This document shows, in pieces, positions 6,979 to 17,528 of a stretch of DNA of 64,000 nucleotides; within the stretch, counting starts at the first letter, position 1; each line of letters starts with the position of its first letter. The notes under the pieces were generated by a model. The model was given only the letters and a program-made list of their open reading frames with translations, made no database searches and had not been told where the DNA came from. The position numbers were made by a program, and so were the translations under genes. This DNA is from Endozoicomonas sp. 8E (lineage in GTDB: Bacteria; Pseudomonadota; Gammaproteobacteria; Pseudomonadales; Endozoicomonadaceae), in assembly GCF_032883915.1 (NCBI RefSeq), contig NZ_CP120717.1, forward strand, positions 5,968,501-6,032,500. The letters run 5' to 3'.

Positions 6979-9225
6979 AAATACTCACTCTTTGCGGCAC
7001 CTCTGCTACTTTCGCTGACTGTCGCCTGTCAGGCCGAAACGTTGAAAAGACGTTATATTGTCGAGCTTCAACAGGATGCAGCTTTTTCAAACCAGAGTTT
7101 TTCCATAAAGCCAGACCAACGTGCGCTGTCCGATAGCCCGTCAGATATTGCCAACAAAAACGGCTTTAAAAGACCAGATTTACCCTCTGATTATAAACGA
7201 CAAAGATTTTTCAGTTACGAAGTAAAAACAACTCTGATTGAATCGATCTCATGGCAGTTGCTTTACGCCACGAATTTGCTGGTTGCCTTCGAACTGATCA
7301 CGACCAGCAAAGCCCCCCCTTTGGGTATTACCTCTTATTCATGGCTACCGATAGAAGGGATTATCACTGTCGGCTGGCTTTTGAAAAGCTATTGGAACTC
7401 AGACTCACCGCTGTTTAAACCGACTGAACAAACAGAGGTGAGTTTGACACAGGGGAGTCAACCGTTTGCGATCATTGCTATGATGCACGGCTCCGCATAT
7501 GACCAACAACAAAGCCAGCTATCAGAGTCATCTGGCCAACAGGCTCCAAAGGCCAACAGCCAACCAGCAAGTGTTTTCACCAGCCCTCTGTCTTATGGCT
7601 CCGGTGACGGCTACGGAGACCCTCAACAACACTCGCATACCTTGGGTTTAGATTGTTTCGTCGACCCCTGTCATGGCGTTTGTAAATTCCGATCATCTTC
7701 CGAAAACACAGGGCCAGCTGAAGGGGCGCTGAATTCTGGAGAAATTCTGGCAAGCCATACAGGAGCAATACCCGGACAAAACTCATGCCCCCATAATTGT
7801 CTCTGCTATCGTTGCATCTGGAATTTTGATCCTGCAAATGAAACATCAAGTGATCCCTTTGGCATTCAACTCCAATGGGCTTCTGACCTACTATTTCAGA
7901 TACACGGCATTGATGACAACCCGGTCAATACAACCGCCCCTGAGGATACAGTCAGCTGTAACCTGACAATGGTCAATGAGGATGGCCAGCTACAGTATTG
8001 CGAGAAAGTCTACAAGAGTGTTCAATCCCTTTCGAATCACCAAAGAAAATTCCACACCGGTAAAAAAGCCTGTCTCGCGCCCGTGGTCGGGAAGGATGAC
8101 CGGCTGCGACCATGCGGGGAGGTCTGCAAAAATGCCAGTGCCCTGTCGAATCACAAAAGAAGGGCCCACACCGGGCAACAGACCTGCGACGTGACAGTGA
8201 TCGAAGAGGATGGCCAGCAGCGACCTTGTGGGAAGGTCCGGAAAAATGCCGGAGCCCTATCGAATCACAAGATAAGGGCCCACACCGGGCAACAAACCTG
8301 CGACGTGACAGTGATCGAAGAGGATGGCCAGCAGCGACCTTGCACAACGGTCTGCAAGAGCACTATAGCCTTGTCGTCTCAAAAGGTCAGCTGTAACCTG
8401 ACAATGGTCGATGAGGATGGCCAGCTACGGTATTGCGAGAAAGTCTACAAGAGTGTTCAATCCCTTTCGGATCACCAAAGAAAAGTCCACACCGGTAAAA
8501 AAAACTGTCTCGCGCCCGTAGTCGGGAAGGATGGTCGGCTGCGACCATGCGGGAAGGTCTGCAAAAATGCCAGTGCCCTGTCGAATCACAAAAGAAGGAC
8601 CCACACCGGGCAACAGACCTGTGACGTGACAGTGGTCGAAGAGGATGGCCAGCAGCGACCTTGTGGGAAGGTCTGGAAAAATGCCGGTGCCCTGTCAAAT
8701 CACAAGATAAGGACCCACACCGGGCAACAAACCTGCGACGTGACAGTGATCGAAGAGGATGGCCAGCAGCGACCTTGCGGAACGGTCTGCAAGAGCTCCA
8801 GAGCCTTGTCGTCTCACAAGCGTGGATGCCACAGCGGGCAAAAAACCTGTGAAGTAATCGTGGTCGGCAAGGATGATAAGCCGCAACCATGCGGGAGGGT
8901 CTGCAAGAGCGTCATCGCCCTGTCGAGTCACAAAAGAAACGCCCACACCGGGCAAAGAATCTGTGACCTGACCGTGGTCGGGGAGGATGGTCAGGCGCGG
9001 CCATGCGGAACACTCTGCAAGAGTGCTCAATCTTTCTCGTGTCATAAATTCAGCCACCACACCGGGGAAAAAATCTGTGACGTGACCGTGGTCGACGAAT
9101 ATGGCCAGCCGAGGTTATGTGGAAAGGTTTACAAGAATGCATGTACCCTGTCTAAGCACAAAAGAGCACATCAAAAACGAAAGCCTGTTGATGCGGACCT
9201 GAAAGACGGCCTCAACCCTCCATAA
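6976..9225 (+). CDS. Unit 4: secreted C2H2-repeat protein, subfamily I, with a 435 bp internal duplication
   Basis: Predicted 749 residues. The signal peptide has one Leu fewer than its neighbours, and the mature start reads TLKRRYIVEL, both shared only with unit 16. Fingers start at C328. Eleven finger units are present: the first four (the fixed opening set) occur twice because of an in-frame tandem duplication. The fourth finger is broken at the junction: its first His is Gln (ALSSQK) and the second is lost. The tail is HQKRKPVD. Confidence 0.9.
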   Translation: MKYSLFAAPLLLSLTVACQAETLKRRYIVELQQDAAFSNQSFSIKPDQRALSDSPSDIANKNGFKRPDLPSDYKRQRFFSYEVKTTLIESISWQLLYATNLLVAFELITTSKAPPLGITSYSWLPIEGIITVGWLLKSYWNSDSPLFKPTEQTEVSLTQGSQPFAIIAMMHGSAYDQQQSQLSESSGQQAPKANSQPASVFTSPLSYGSGDGYGDPQQHSHTLGLDCFVDPCHGVCKFRSSSENTGPAEGALNSGEILASHTGAIPGQNSCPHNCLCYRCIWNFDPANETSSDPFGIQLQWASDLLFQIHGIDDNPVNTTAPEDTVSCNLTMVNEDGQLQYCEKVYKSVQSLSNHQRKFHTGKKACLAPVVGKDDRLRPCGEVCKNASALSNHKRRAHTGQQTCDVTVIEEDGQQRPCGKVRKNAGALSNHKIRAHTGQQTCDVTVIEEDGQQRPCTTVCKSTIALSSQKVSCNLTMVDEDGQLRYCEKVYKSVQSLSDHQRKVHTGKKNCLAPVVGKDGRLRPCGKVCKNASALSNHKRRTHTGQQTCDVTVVEEDGQQRPCGKVWKNAGALSNHKIRTHTGQQTCDVTVIEEDGQQRPCGTVCKSSRALSSHKRGCHSGQKTCEVIVVGKDDKPQPCGRVCKSVIALSSHKRNAHTGQRICDLTVVGEDGQARPCGTLCKSAQSFSCHKFSHHTGEKICDVTVVDEYGQPRLCGKVYKNACTLSKHKRAHQKRKPVDADLKDGLNPP
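7951..8820 (+). repeat. 435 bp in-frame tandem duplication in unit 4
   Basis: GTCAGCTGTAACCTGACAAT at 7951 recurs at 8386. The copies (7951-8385 and 8386-8820) cover nearly four fingers including the first-finger type, which otherwise occurs once per gene. The breakpoint is inside a finger, not at a finger boundary. Confidence 0.9.
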
Positions 9226-9292
9226 GGTAATGTGAATAAGCAACCACTTTTAGCAAAAGATTTTTGACAGAAAAACACGTTTGCTTTCTTGA

Positions 9293-9337
9293 TCTATCCT
9301 TCCTCTCTGTATATCTGGAGGCAAGGATAAAATCATT
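9293..9337 (+). promoter_or_regulatory. SD-sequestering hairpin and AUU start of unit 5
   Basis: Arms 9293-9301 and 9323-9331 (AAGGATAAA); ATT at 9335. The upstream terminator-like hairpin has decayed (CACTTTTAGCAAAAGAT). Confidence 0.6.
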
Positions 9338-11278
9338 AAATACTCACTCTTTGCGGCACCTCTGCTGCTACTTTCGCTGACTGTCGCCTGTCAGGCCGAA
9401 ACGTTGACCAGACGATATATTGTCGAGCTTAAACAGGATGCAGTTTTTTCAAACCAAAGTTTTTCTATAAAGCCAGACCAACGTGTATTGTCGTATAATA
9501 CGTCGGATATTGCCCACAAAAAAGGCTCTATAAGATCAGATTTACCCTCTGATTATAATCGACAAAAATTTTTCAGTTACGAAGTAAAAACAACCCTCAT
9601 TGAGTCGATTTCCTGGCAGTTGCTTTACGCCACGAATTTGCTGGTTGCCTTCGAACTGATTATGACCAGCAAAGCCCCACCTCTGGGTGCTACCTCTTAT
9701 TCATGGCTACCGGTAGAAGGGGTTGTCACTGCCGGCTGGCTTTTGAAAAGCTATTGGAACCCCGACTCAGAGCTGCTTAAACCGATTGAACAATCAGAAA
9801 TGAGGTTGATACTGGGGAATCAGCCCTTTGCGATCACTACTATGATGCACGGCTCCGGATATGGCCAACAACAAAGCCAGCTACCAGAGTCATCTGGCCA
9901 ACAGGCCCCACCAGCCACCAGCCACCAGCCAACAAGCGCTTTCACCAGCCCTCTGCATTCTGGCTCCGGTGACGGCTACGGAGACCCTCAACAAAACGCA
10001 CATACTTTAGGTTTAGATTGTTTCGTCCCCCCTTGTCATGGCGTTTGTAAGTTCCGATCATCATCTGAAAACATGGAGCCCGCTGAAAGGTCGCTGAATT
10101 CTGAAGAAAGTCTGGCGAGCCCTGCAGGAGCAGCACCCGGACAAAGCTCATGCCCCCATAATTGTCTCTGCTATCGTTGCATCAAACATTCTGATCCTGC
10201 AAATGAGACATCACATAATCCCTTTGCCATTCAACTCCAATGCGCTTCTGGCCAAGTATTTCAGATACATGACATTGATGACAATCCGGTCAATACAACC
10301 GCTCCTGCAGTGCCAGCCCCCTGTAACCTGAAAATCGTCGATCAGCATGGCCAGCTGCACAATTGCGAGAAAGTCTACAAGAGTGTTCAATCCCTTTTGA
10401 ATCACCAAAGAAAAATCCACACCGGCCAAAAAACCTGTCTCGCGCCCGTGGTCGGGAAGGATGGCCGACTGCGACCATGCGGGAAGGTCTGGAAAAATGC
10501 CGGTGCCCTGTCGAGTCACAAAAAAAAGACCCATACCGGGCAACAAATCTGTGCAGTCATAATGGTCACAGAGGATGGTCAGGAACGGCCATGCGGAAAG
10601 GTCTGCGTGAATGCCATCGCCCTGTCGAGCCACAAAAAAAGCGCCCACTCCGGACAAAGAACCTGTGATATGGCCGTGGTCGCAGAGGATGGTCAGCCGC
10701 GGCCATGCGGGAAACTCTGCAAAAGTGCTCAATCTCTCTCGTGCCATAAATTCAGACAACACACCGGGAAAAAAACCTGTGACGTAACCGTGGTCGGAGA
10801 GGATGGTAAACTGCAACCATGCGGGAGAGTCTGCAAGAGCGCCAAAACCCTGTCGTCTCACAAGCTTGGATGCCACAGCGGGAAAAAAACCTGTGACCTG
10901 ACCCTGGTCGGAGAGGATGGCCAGCAGCGGCCATGCGGGAAGGTCTGCGTGAATGTCAGGGCTCTAAAGTATCACAAAACAAGTGCTCACACCGGGCAAC
11001 AAACCTGTAGCGTAATGATGGTCGGGAAGAATGGCGAGCAATGGCCATGCGGTAAGGTTTGCAAGAATAGCCAGGCCCTTTATGTTCACAAAAGAATTCC
11101 CCACACTGGGCAACAAACCTGTGACGTCAAAATGGTCGGGGAGGATGGCCAACAGTGGCTATGTGGAAAGGTTTACAAGAATGTCAAAGCCCTGTCTGTG
11201 CACAAAAGAATACATCGCAAACGCAAGCCTGTCGATGCGAAACAGAAAGACGGTCTCAGCCCTCAAGTGAATAAGTGA
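9335..11278 (+). CDS. Unit 5: secreted C2H2-repeat protein, subfamily I, 8 fingers
   Basis: Predicted 647 residues. The N-terminal domain (KxGSIRSDLPSDYNRQ) and spacer (SHQPTSAFTSPLHSGS, SENMEPA) match unit 6, so these neighbours are a recent gene duplication. The Cys cluster CPHNCLCYRC is present. Fingers start at C330; the last two (SQALYVHKRIPH, QQWLCGKVYK) also match the end of unit 6, while the middle differs by insertion or loss of fingers. The stop is TGA after PQVNK, where a six-residue stretch seen in other tails is deleted. Confidence 0.9.
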   Translation: MKYSLFAAPLLLLSLTVACQAETLTRRYIVELKQDAVFSNQSFSIKPDQRVLSYNTSDIAHKKGSIRSDLPSDYNRQKFFSYEVKTTLIESISWQLLYATNLLVAFELIMTSKAPPLGATSYSWLPVEGVVTAGWLLKSYWNPDSELLKPIEQSEMRLILGNQPFAITTMMHGSGYGQQQSQLPESSGQQAPPATSHQPTSAFTSPLHSGSGDGYGDPQQNAHTLGLDCFVPPCHGVCKFRSSSENMEPAERSLNSEESLASPAGAAPGQSSCPHNCLCYRCIKHSDPANETSHNPFAIQLQCASGQVFQIHDIDDNPVNTTAPAVPAPCNLKIVDQHGQLHNCEKVYKSVQSLLNHQRKIHTGQKTCLAPVVGKDGRLRPCGKVWKNAGALSSHKKKTHTGQQICAVIMVTEDGQERPCGKVCVNAIALSSHKKSAHSGQRTCDMAVVAEDGQPRPCGKLCKSAQSLSCHKFRQHTGKKTCDVTVVGEDGKLQPCGRVCKSAKTLSSHKLGCHSGKKTCDLTLVGEDGQQRPCGKVCVNVRALKYHKTSAHTGQQTCSVMMVGKNGEQWPCGKVCKNSQALYVHKRIPHTGQQTCDVKMVGEDGQQWLCGKVYKNVKALSVHKRIHRKRKPVDAKQKDGLSPQVNK

Positions 11279-11328
11279 CGACCTTTAGCAGAAGATTTTT
11301 GACAGAAAAAACACGCTTACTTTCTTGA

Positions 11329-11373
11329 TCTATCCTTCCTCTCTGTAGATCTGGAGGCAAGGATAAAATCATT
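11329..11373 (+). promoter_or_regulatory. SD-sequestering hairpin and AUU start of unit 6
   Basis: Arms 11329-11337 and 11359-11367; ATT at 11371. The loop holds GGAGG, which could extend the stem against CCTC with a one-base bulge. Confidence 0.6.
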
Positions 11374-13998
11374 AAATACTCACTCTTTGCAGCACCTCTG
11401 CTGCTACTTTCGCTGACCGTTGCCTGTCAGGCCGATACGTTGACCAGACGTTATATTGTCGAGCTTAAACAGGATGCAGTTTTTTCAAACCAGAGTTTTT
11501 CTATAAAGCCAGACCAACGTGCACTGTCGGTTAATCGATCGGATATTGCCGACAAAAACGGCTCTATAAGATCAGATTTACCCTCTGATTATAATCGACA
11601 AAGATTGTTCAGTTACGAAGTAAAAACAACCCTCATTGATTCGGTTTCCTGGCAGCTGCTTTACGCCACGAATTTGCTGGTTGCCTTCGAACTGATCATG
11701 ACCAGCAAAGCCCCCCCTCTGGGTGCTACCTCTTGTTCATGGCTACCGGTAGAAGGGATTGTCACTGCCGGCTGGCTTTTGAAAAGCTATTGGAACCCCG
11801 ACTCACCGCTGTTTAAACCGACTGAACAAGCAGAGGTGAGGTTGACACAGGGGAGTCAACCCTTTGCGATCACTACTATGATGCACGGCTCCGGATATGA
11901 CCAGCAACAAAGCCAGCTACCAGAGTCATCTGGCCAACAGGCCCCACCAGCCATCAGCCACCAGCCAACAAGCGCTTTCACCAGCCCTCTGCATTCTGGC
12001 TCCGGTGACGGCTACGGAGACCCTCAACAAAACGCACATACTTTAGGCTTAGATTGTTTCGTCCACCCCTGTCATGGCGTTTGTAAGTTCCGATCTTCAT
12101 CTGAAAACATGGAGCCCGCTGCATGGTCGCTGAATTCTGAAGAAAGTCTGGCAAGCCCTGCAGGAGCAACACCCGGACAAAACTCATGCCCCCATAATTG
12201 TCTCTGCTATCGTTGCATCAGACATTCTGATCCTGCAAATGAGACATCACATAATCCCTTTGCCATTCAACTCCAATGCGCTTCTGGCCAGGTATTTCAG
12301 GTACATGACATTGATGAGAATCCGGTCAATACAACCGCTCCTGCAGTGCCAGTCCCCTGTAACCTGAAAATCGTCGATAAGCATGGCCAGCCGCGCAATT
12401 GCGAGAAAGTCTACAAGAATACTCAATCCCTTTTGAATCACAAAAGAAAAGTCCACACCGGTAAAAAAACCTGTTTCTCGCCCGTGGTCGGGAAGGATGG
12501 CCAGCTGCGACCATGCGGAGAGATCTGGAAAAATGCCCTTGCCCTGTCGAATCACAGAAGAAAGGTGCACAGCGGGCAACAAACCTGTAACGTCATAATG
12601 GTCATAGAAGATGGTCAGGAACGGCCATGCGGAAAGATCTGCATGAATGCCAATGCTCTGTCGAGTCACAAAAAAGGTGCCCACACAGGGCAAAGAGCCT
12701 GTGATGTGACCGTGGTCGCAGAGAATGGCCAGCAACGGCCTTGCGCAAAGGTCTGCAAAAGCGCCAGAGCCTTGTCGACTCACAAGCTTGGATACCACAG
12801 CGGGCAAAAAACCTGTGAAGTAATCCTGGTCGGCAAGGATGGTAAACAGCAACCATGCGGGAGGGTCTGCAAGAATGCCAGCGCCCTGTCGAGTCACAAA
12901 AAAAACGCCCACACCGGGCAAAGAACCTGTAATGTGACCGTGGTCGGGAAGGATGGTCAGCTGCGGCCATGCGGGAAACTCTGCAAGAGCACTCAATCTC
13001 TCTATTCTCATAAGTTCAATCAACACAGCGGGCAAAAAACCTGTGACGTAACCCTGGTCGTAGAGGATGGCCAGCAGCAACCTTGCGGAACGGCCTGCAA
13101 GAGCGCCAGAGCCTTGTCGGCTCACAAGCTTGGATGCCACAGCGGGCAAAAAATCTGTGAAGTAATCGTGATCGGCAAGGATGGTAAACCGCAGCCATGC
13201 GGGAGGGTCTGCATGAATGCCAATGCTCTGTCGAGTCACAAAAAAGCTGCCCACACAGGGCAAAGAGCCTGTGATGTGACCGTGGTCGCAGAGGATGGTC
13301 AGCCGCGGCCATGTGGGACAATCTGCAAGAGTGCTCAACTTCTCTCGTCTCATAAATTCGATCAACACAGCGGGCAAAAAACCTGTGACTTAACCGTGGT
13401 CGGAGAGGATAGCCAGCAGCGACCTTGCGGAACCGCCTGCAAGAGCGCCAGAGCCTTGTCGTCTCACAAGCTTGGATGCCACAGCGGGCAAAAAACCTGC
13501 AATATGCTCGTTGCCGATGAGGATGGCCAGCAGCGGCCATGCGGGAAGGTCTGTATGAATATCAACGCTCTGCGGTATCACAAAAAAAGCGCTCACACCG
13601 AGCAACGAACCTGTAACGTTATGATGGTCGGTGAGGATGGCCAGCAGCGGCCATGCGGGAAAGTCTGTATGAATATCAACACTCTACGGTATCACAAAAA
13701 AATCACTCACACCGGGCAACAAACCTGTAGCGTTATGATGATCGGGGAGGATGGCGAGCAACGACCATGCGGTAAGGTTTGCAAGAATAGCCAGGCCCTT
13801 TATGATCACAAAAGAATTCCCCACACTGGGCAACAAGCCTGTGGCGTCAAAATGGTCGGGGAGGATGGCCAGCAGTGGCTATGTGGAAAGGTTTACAAGA
13901 ATGCCAAAGCCCTGTCTGTACACAAAAGAATACATCGCAAACGCAAGCCTGTCGATGCGAAAGAGAAAGACGGTCTCAGCCCTCCAGTGAATAAATGA
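11371..13998 (+). CDS. Unit 6: secreted C2H2-repeat protein, subfamily I, 14 fingers
   Basis: Predicted 875 residues. It is the sister of unit 5 but has six more fingers. Fingers start at C330. The central fingers alternate between an ALSxHKLGxH type and an ALSSHKKxAH type, and fingers 11 and 12 (CMNINALRYHKK and CMNINTLRYHKK) are near copies, both consistent with local finger amplification. The tail RKRKPVDAKEKDGLSPPVNK ends in TGA. Confidence 0.9.
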   Translation: MKYSLFAAPLLLLSLTVACQADTLTRRYIVELKQDAVFSNQSFSIKPDQRALSVNRSDIADKNGSIRSDLPSDYNRQRLFSYEVKTTLIDSVSWQLLYATNLLVAFELIMTSKAPPLGATSCSWLPVEGIVTAGWLLKSYWNPDSPLFKPTEQAEVRLTQGSQPFAITTMMHGSGYDQQQSQLPESSGQQAPPAISHQPTSAFTSPLHSGSGDGYGDPQQNAHTLGLDCFVHPCHGVCKFRSSSENMEPAAWSLNSEESLASPAGATPGQNSCPHNCLCYRCIRHSDPANETSHNPFAIQLQCASGQVFQVHDIDENPVNTTAPAVPVPCNLKIVDKHGQPRNCEKVYKNTQSLLNHKRKVHTGKKTCFSPVVGKDGQLRPCGEIWKNALALSNHRRKVHSGQQTCNVIMVIEDGQERPCGKICMNANALSSHKKGAHTGQRACDVTVVAENGQQRPCAKVCKSARALSTHKLGYHSGQKTCEVILVGKDGKQQPCGRVCKNASALSSHKKNAHTGQRTCNVTVVGKDGQLRPCGKLCKSTQSLYSHKFNQHSGQKTCDVTLVVEDGQQQPCGTACKSARALSAHKLGCHSGQKICEVIVIGKDGKPQPCGRVCMNANALSSHKKAAHTGQRACDVTVVAEDGQPRPCGTICKSAQLLSSHKFDQHSGQKTCDLTVVGEDSQQRPCGTACKSARALSSHKLGCHSGQKTCNMLVADEDGQQRPCGKVCMNINALRYHKKSAHTEQRTCNVMMVGEDGQQRPCGKVCMNINTLRYHKKITHTGQQTCSVMMIGEDGEQRPCGKVCKNSQALYDHKRIPHTGQQACGVKMVGEDGQQWLCGKVYKNAKALSVHKRIHRKRKPVDAKEKDGLSPPVNK

Positions 13999-14047
13999 CG
14001 ACCTTTAGCAGAAGATTTTTGACAGGAAAACACGTTTACTTTCTTGA

Positions 14048-14092
14048 TCTATCCTTCCTCTCTGTACATCTGGAGACAAGGATAAAATCATT
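14048..14092 (+). promoter_or_regulatory. SD-sequestering hairpin and AUU start of unit 7
   Basis: Arms 14048-14056 and 14078-14086; ATT at 14090. The loop reads GGAGAC in place of GGAGGC, so only the main stem is available. Confidence 0.6.
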
Positions 14093-16348
14093 AAATATTC
14101 ACTCTTTGCGGCACCTCTGCTGCTACTTTCGCTGACTGTCTCCTGCCAGGCCGAAACGTTGACCAGACGTTTTATTGTTGAGCTTCAACAGGATGCCGTT
14201 TTTTCAAACCAGAGTTTTTCTATAAAGCCAGACAAACGCTCACTGTCGCATAATATGTCAGGTATTGCCGACAAAAACGGCTTTATAAGATCATATTTAC
14301 ACTCTGATTATAAACGACAGTTTTTTTTCAGTTACGAAGTAAAAACAACCCTCATTGAGTCGATTTCCTGGCAGTTACTTTACACCACGAATTTGCTGGT
14401 TGCCTTCGAACTGATCATGACCAGCAAAGCCCCTCCTCTGGGTGCTACCTCTTATTCATGGCTACCGATAGAAGGGATTGTCACTGTCGGCTGGCTTTTG
14501 AAAAGCTATTGGAACCCCGACTCACCGCTGTTTAAATCGACTGAACAAACAGAGGTGAGGTTGACACAGGGGAGTCAACCCTTTGCGATCACTGCTATGA
14601 TGCACGACCCCGGAGATGACCAACAACAACCACAACAACAAAGCCAGCTACCAGAGTCATCTGGCCAACAACCCCCACAGGCTACCAATCAACCAACAAG
14701 TACTTTCGCCAGCTCTCTGTATTCTGGCTCCGGTGACGGCTACGGTGACCCCCAACAACACTCACACACTTTGGGTTTAGATTGTTTCGTCCACCCCTGT
14801 TATGGCGTTTGTAAATTCCGATCACACTCTGATTCAGCAAATGAAAGGTCAAATGATCCCTTTACTATTCAACTTCAGGTGCATGGCATTAATGACAACC
14901 CGGTCAATACAACCGCTCCTGCAGTGCCAGTCAACTGTAACCTGACAATGGTCGATGAGGATGGCCAGCCTCGGAATTGCGAGGGAGTCTACAAGAGCGT
15001 TCAATCCCTTTTGAATCATCAAAGAAAAGTCCACTCCGTTAAAAAAACCTGTCTCGCGCCCGTGGTCGGGGAGGGTGGTGTACAACGGCCATGCGGGAAG
15101 GTCTGCAAGAATGCCAGAGCCTTGTCGTCTCACAAGTTTGGACTCCACAGTGGGCAAAAAACCTGTGACGTAACCCTGGTCACAGAGGACGGCCAGCAGC
15201 GAACTTGCGGAACGGTCTGCAAGAATGTCGACGCTCTACGGTATCACAAAAAAAGCACTCACACCGGGCAACAAACCTGTGACGTTATGATGTTTCGGGA
15301 GGATGGCCAGCAACGACCTTGCGGAACGGTCTGCAAGAGCACCAGAGCCTTGTCGGCTCACAAGCTTGGATGCCACAGTGGGCAAAAAACCTGTGACGTA
15401 ATTGTGGTCGGTAAGGATGGTAAAGCGCAACCATGCAGGAGGACCTGCAAAAATGCCGGCGCCCTGTCGTATCACAAAAGAAGCGCCCACACACGGCAAA
15501 GAACCTGTGATGTGACCGTGGTCGGAGAGGATGATCAGACGCGGCCATGCGGGACACTCTGCAAGAGTGCTCAACTTCTCGCGGGTCATAAATTCGATCA
15601 CCACACCGGGCAAAGAACCTGTGATGTGACCGTGGTCGCGGAGGATAGCCAGCAGCGACCTTGCGGAGCGACCTGCAAGAGCGCCAGAGCCTTGTCGGCT
15701 CACAAGCTTGGATTCCACAGCGGGCAAAAAACCTGCAATATGCTCGTTGCCGATGAGGATGGCCAACAGCGGCCATGCGGGAAGGTCTGCATGAATGTCA
15801 ACGCCCTGAAGTATCACAAAAGAAGCGCTCACACAGAGCAACGAATCTGTAACGATATGGTGGTCGAGGAGAGTGGCCTAAAACGACCATGCGGGATTCT
15901 GTGCAAAAATTCCAAAGCCCTGTCAGATCACAAAAGCAGATACCACTCCAGACAACAAACCTGTATAGTAACCGAGACTGGGGAAAATGGCCAACCTCGG
16001 GCATGCGGCAAGGTCTTCAAGAATGTCAGTGCTCTATGGTATCACAAAAAAAGCACCCACACCGGGCAACAAACCTGTGACGTTATGATGGTTGGAGAGG
16101 ATGGCGAGCGACAGCTGTGCGGAAAGGTTTGCAAGAATAGCAAGGTCCTTTATCATCACAAAAGAATTACCCACACCGAACGACAAACCTGTGACGTCAT
16201 AATGGTCTCAGAGGATGGCCAGCGTTGGCCATGTGGAAAGGTTTACAAGAATACCAAAGCCCTGTCTGCGCACAAAAGAGTACATCGCAAACGCAAGCCT
16301 GTCGATGCGAAAGAGAAAGACGGTCTCAGCTCTCCAGTGAATAAGTGA
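14090..16348 (+). CDS. Unit 7: secreted C2H2-repeat protein, subfamily I short-spacer form, 12 fingers
   Basis: Predicted 752 residues. It belongs to the short-spacer form (with 11, 13-16): the region after C-x4-C-x3-C jumps to HSDSANERSNDPF, removing the CPHNCLCYRC cluster. Fingers start at C283. The CNMLVADEDGQQRPC finger followed by two unusual fingers (EESGLKRPC, CIVTETGENGQPRAC) is shared with units 14 and 15. The stop is TGA at 16346-16348, and the next unit follows with its own 5' region deleted. Confidence 0.9.
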   Translation: MKYSLFAAPLLLLSLTVSCQAETLTRRFIVELQQDAVFSNQSFSIKPDKRSLSHNMSGIADKNGFIRSYLHSDYKRQFFFSYEVKTTLIESISWQLLYTTNLLVAFELIMTSKAPPLGATSYSWLPIEGIVTVGWLLKSYWNPDSPLFKSTEQTEVRLTQGSQPFAITAMMHDPGDDQQQPQQQSQLPESSGQQPPQATNQPTSTFASSLYSGSGDGYGDPQQHSHTLGLDCFVHPCYGVCKFRSHSDSANERSNDPFTIQLQVHGINDNPVNTTAPAVPVNCNLTMVDEDGQPRNCEGVYKSVQSLLNHQRKVHSVKKTCLAPVVGEGGVQRPCGKVCKNARALSSHKFGLHSGQKTCDVTLVTEDGQQRTCGTVCKNVDALRYHKKSTHTGQQTCDVMMFREDGQQRPCGTVCKSTRALSAHKLGCHSGQKTCDVIVVGKDGKAQPCRRTCKNAGALSYHKRSAHTRQRTCDVTVVGEDDQTRPCGTLCKSAQLLAGHKFDHHTGQRTCDVTVVAEDSQQRPCGATCKSARALSAHKLGFHSGQKTCNMLVADEDGQQRPCGKVCMNVNALKYHKRSAHTEQRICNDMVVEESGLKRPCGILCKNSKALSDHKSRYHSRQQTCIVTETGENGQPRACGKVFKNVSALWYHKKSTHTGQQTCDVMMVGEDGERQLCGKVCKNSKVLYHHKRITHTERQTCDVIMVSEDGQRWPCGKVYKNTKALSAHKRVHRKRKPVDAKEKDGLSSPVNK

Positions 16349-16378
16349 CGACCTTTAGCAGAAGGTTTTTGACAGAAA

Positions 16379-17461
16379 AGATTGCCACTGTCGGCTGGCT
16401 TTTGAAAAGCTATTGGAACCCCGACTCAGCGCTGTTTAAACCGACTGGACAAACAGAGGTGAGGTTGACACAGGGGAGTCAACCCTTTGCGATCACTGCT
16501 ATGATGCATGGCTCCGGAGATGAGCAACAACAAAACCAGCCATCAGAATCATCTGGCCAACAAGCTCCACAGGCCATCAGTCAACCAACAAGTGCTTTCA
16601 CCAGCCCTCTGTATTCTGGCTCCGGTGACGGCTACGAAGACCCTCAACAACACTCACACACTTTGGCTTTAGATTGTTTCGTTCACCCCTGTCACGGCGT
16701 TTGTAAATTCCGACCATCTTCCGAAAACATGGGGCCAACTGAAAGGGCCTGAATTCTAAAGAAAGTCTTGCAAGCCGAACAGCTGCATCACCCGGACAAG
16801 ACTCATGCCCCATAATTGCCTCTGCCATCGTTGCATCAGGCATTCTGATCCTGCAAATAAAACATCAAATGATCCCTTTGCCATTCAACTCCAATGCACT
16901 TCTGGCCAACTGGCACATGGCATTGATGACAACCCGGTCAATACAACCGCCCCTGCAGAGCAAATCGCCTGTAACCTGAAAATGGTCGATAAGGATGGCC
17001 GGCTACGACCATGCGGGGAGGTCTGGAAAAATGTCAGTGCTCTGGCGAATCACAGAATAAAGGCGCACACCGGGCAACAAACCTTTAACGTCATAATGAT
17101 CACAGAGGATGGTCAGGAACGGCCATGCGGAAAGGTCTGCATGAATGCCAGAGCCCTGTCGAATCACAAAAAAAGCACGCACACCGGGCAAAGAACCTGT
17201 GACGTAACCCTGGTCGGACAGGATGGCCAGCAGCGACCCTGCGGAACGGTCTGCAAGAGCACAAAAGCCTTGTCAGCTCACAAGCTTGGATGCCACAGCG
17301 GGCAAAAAACCTGTGAAGTAATTGTGGTCGGTAAGGAGGGTAAAGCGCAACCATGCGGGAGGACCTGCAAGAATGCCGGCGCCCTGTCGAATCACAAAAG
17401 AATACACCGAAAACGCAAGCCTTTTGATGCGAACCAGAAAGACGGCTCAAGCCCTCCATAA
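16379..17461 (+). pseudogene. Unit 8: truncated and frameshifted C2H2-repeat remnant
   Basis: The spacer after unit 7 breaks off at about 16379 and joins directly to the middle of the N-terminal domain (IATVGWLLKSYW). This removes the hairpin, start, signal peptide and roughly 110 codons. Compared with intact units there is a one-base deletion near 16747, giving TGA at 16750, and a second one-base deletion near 16809 (four C instead of five). The finger part stays open from 16805 to 17461: four fingers, the first fused from fingers 1 and 2 (CNLKMVDKDGRLRPC) and the second with Cys changed to Phe (TFNVIM). No signal peptide can be reached in frame. Confidence 0.85.
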
Positions 17462-17528
17462 GGTAAAGTGAATAACCAGGAACCTTTAGCAGAAGGTTTT
17501 TGACAGAAAAACACGTTTACTTTCTTGA

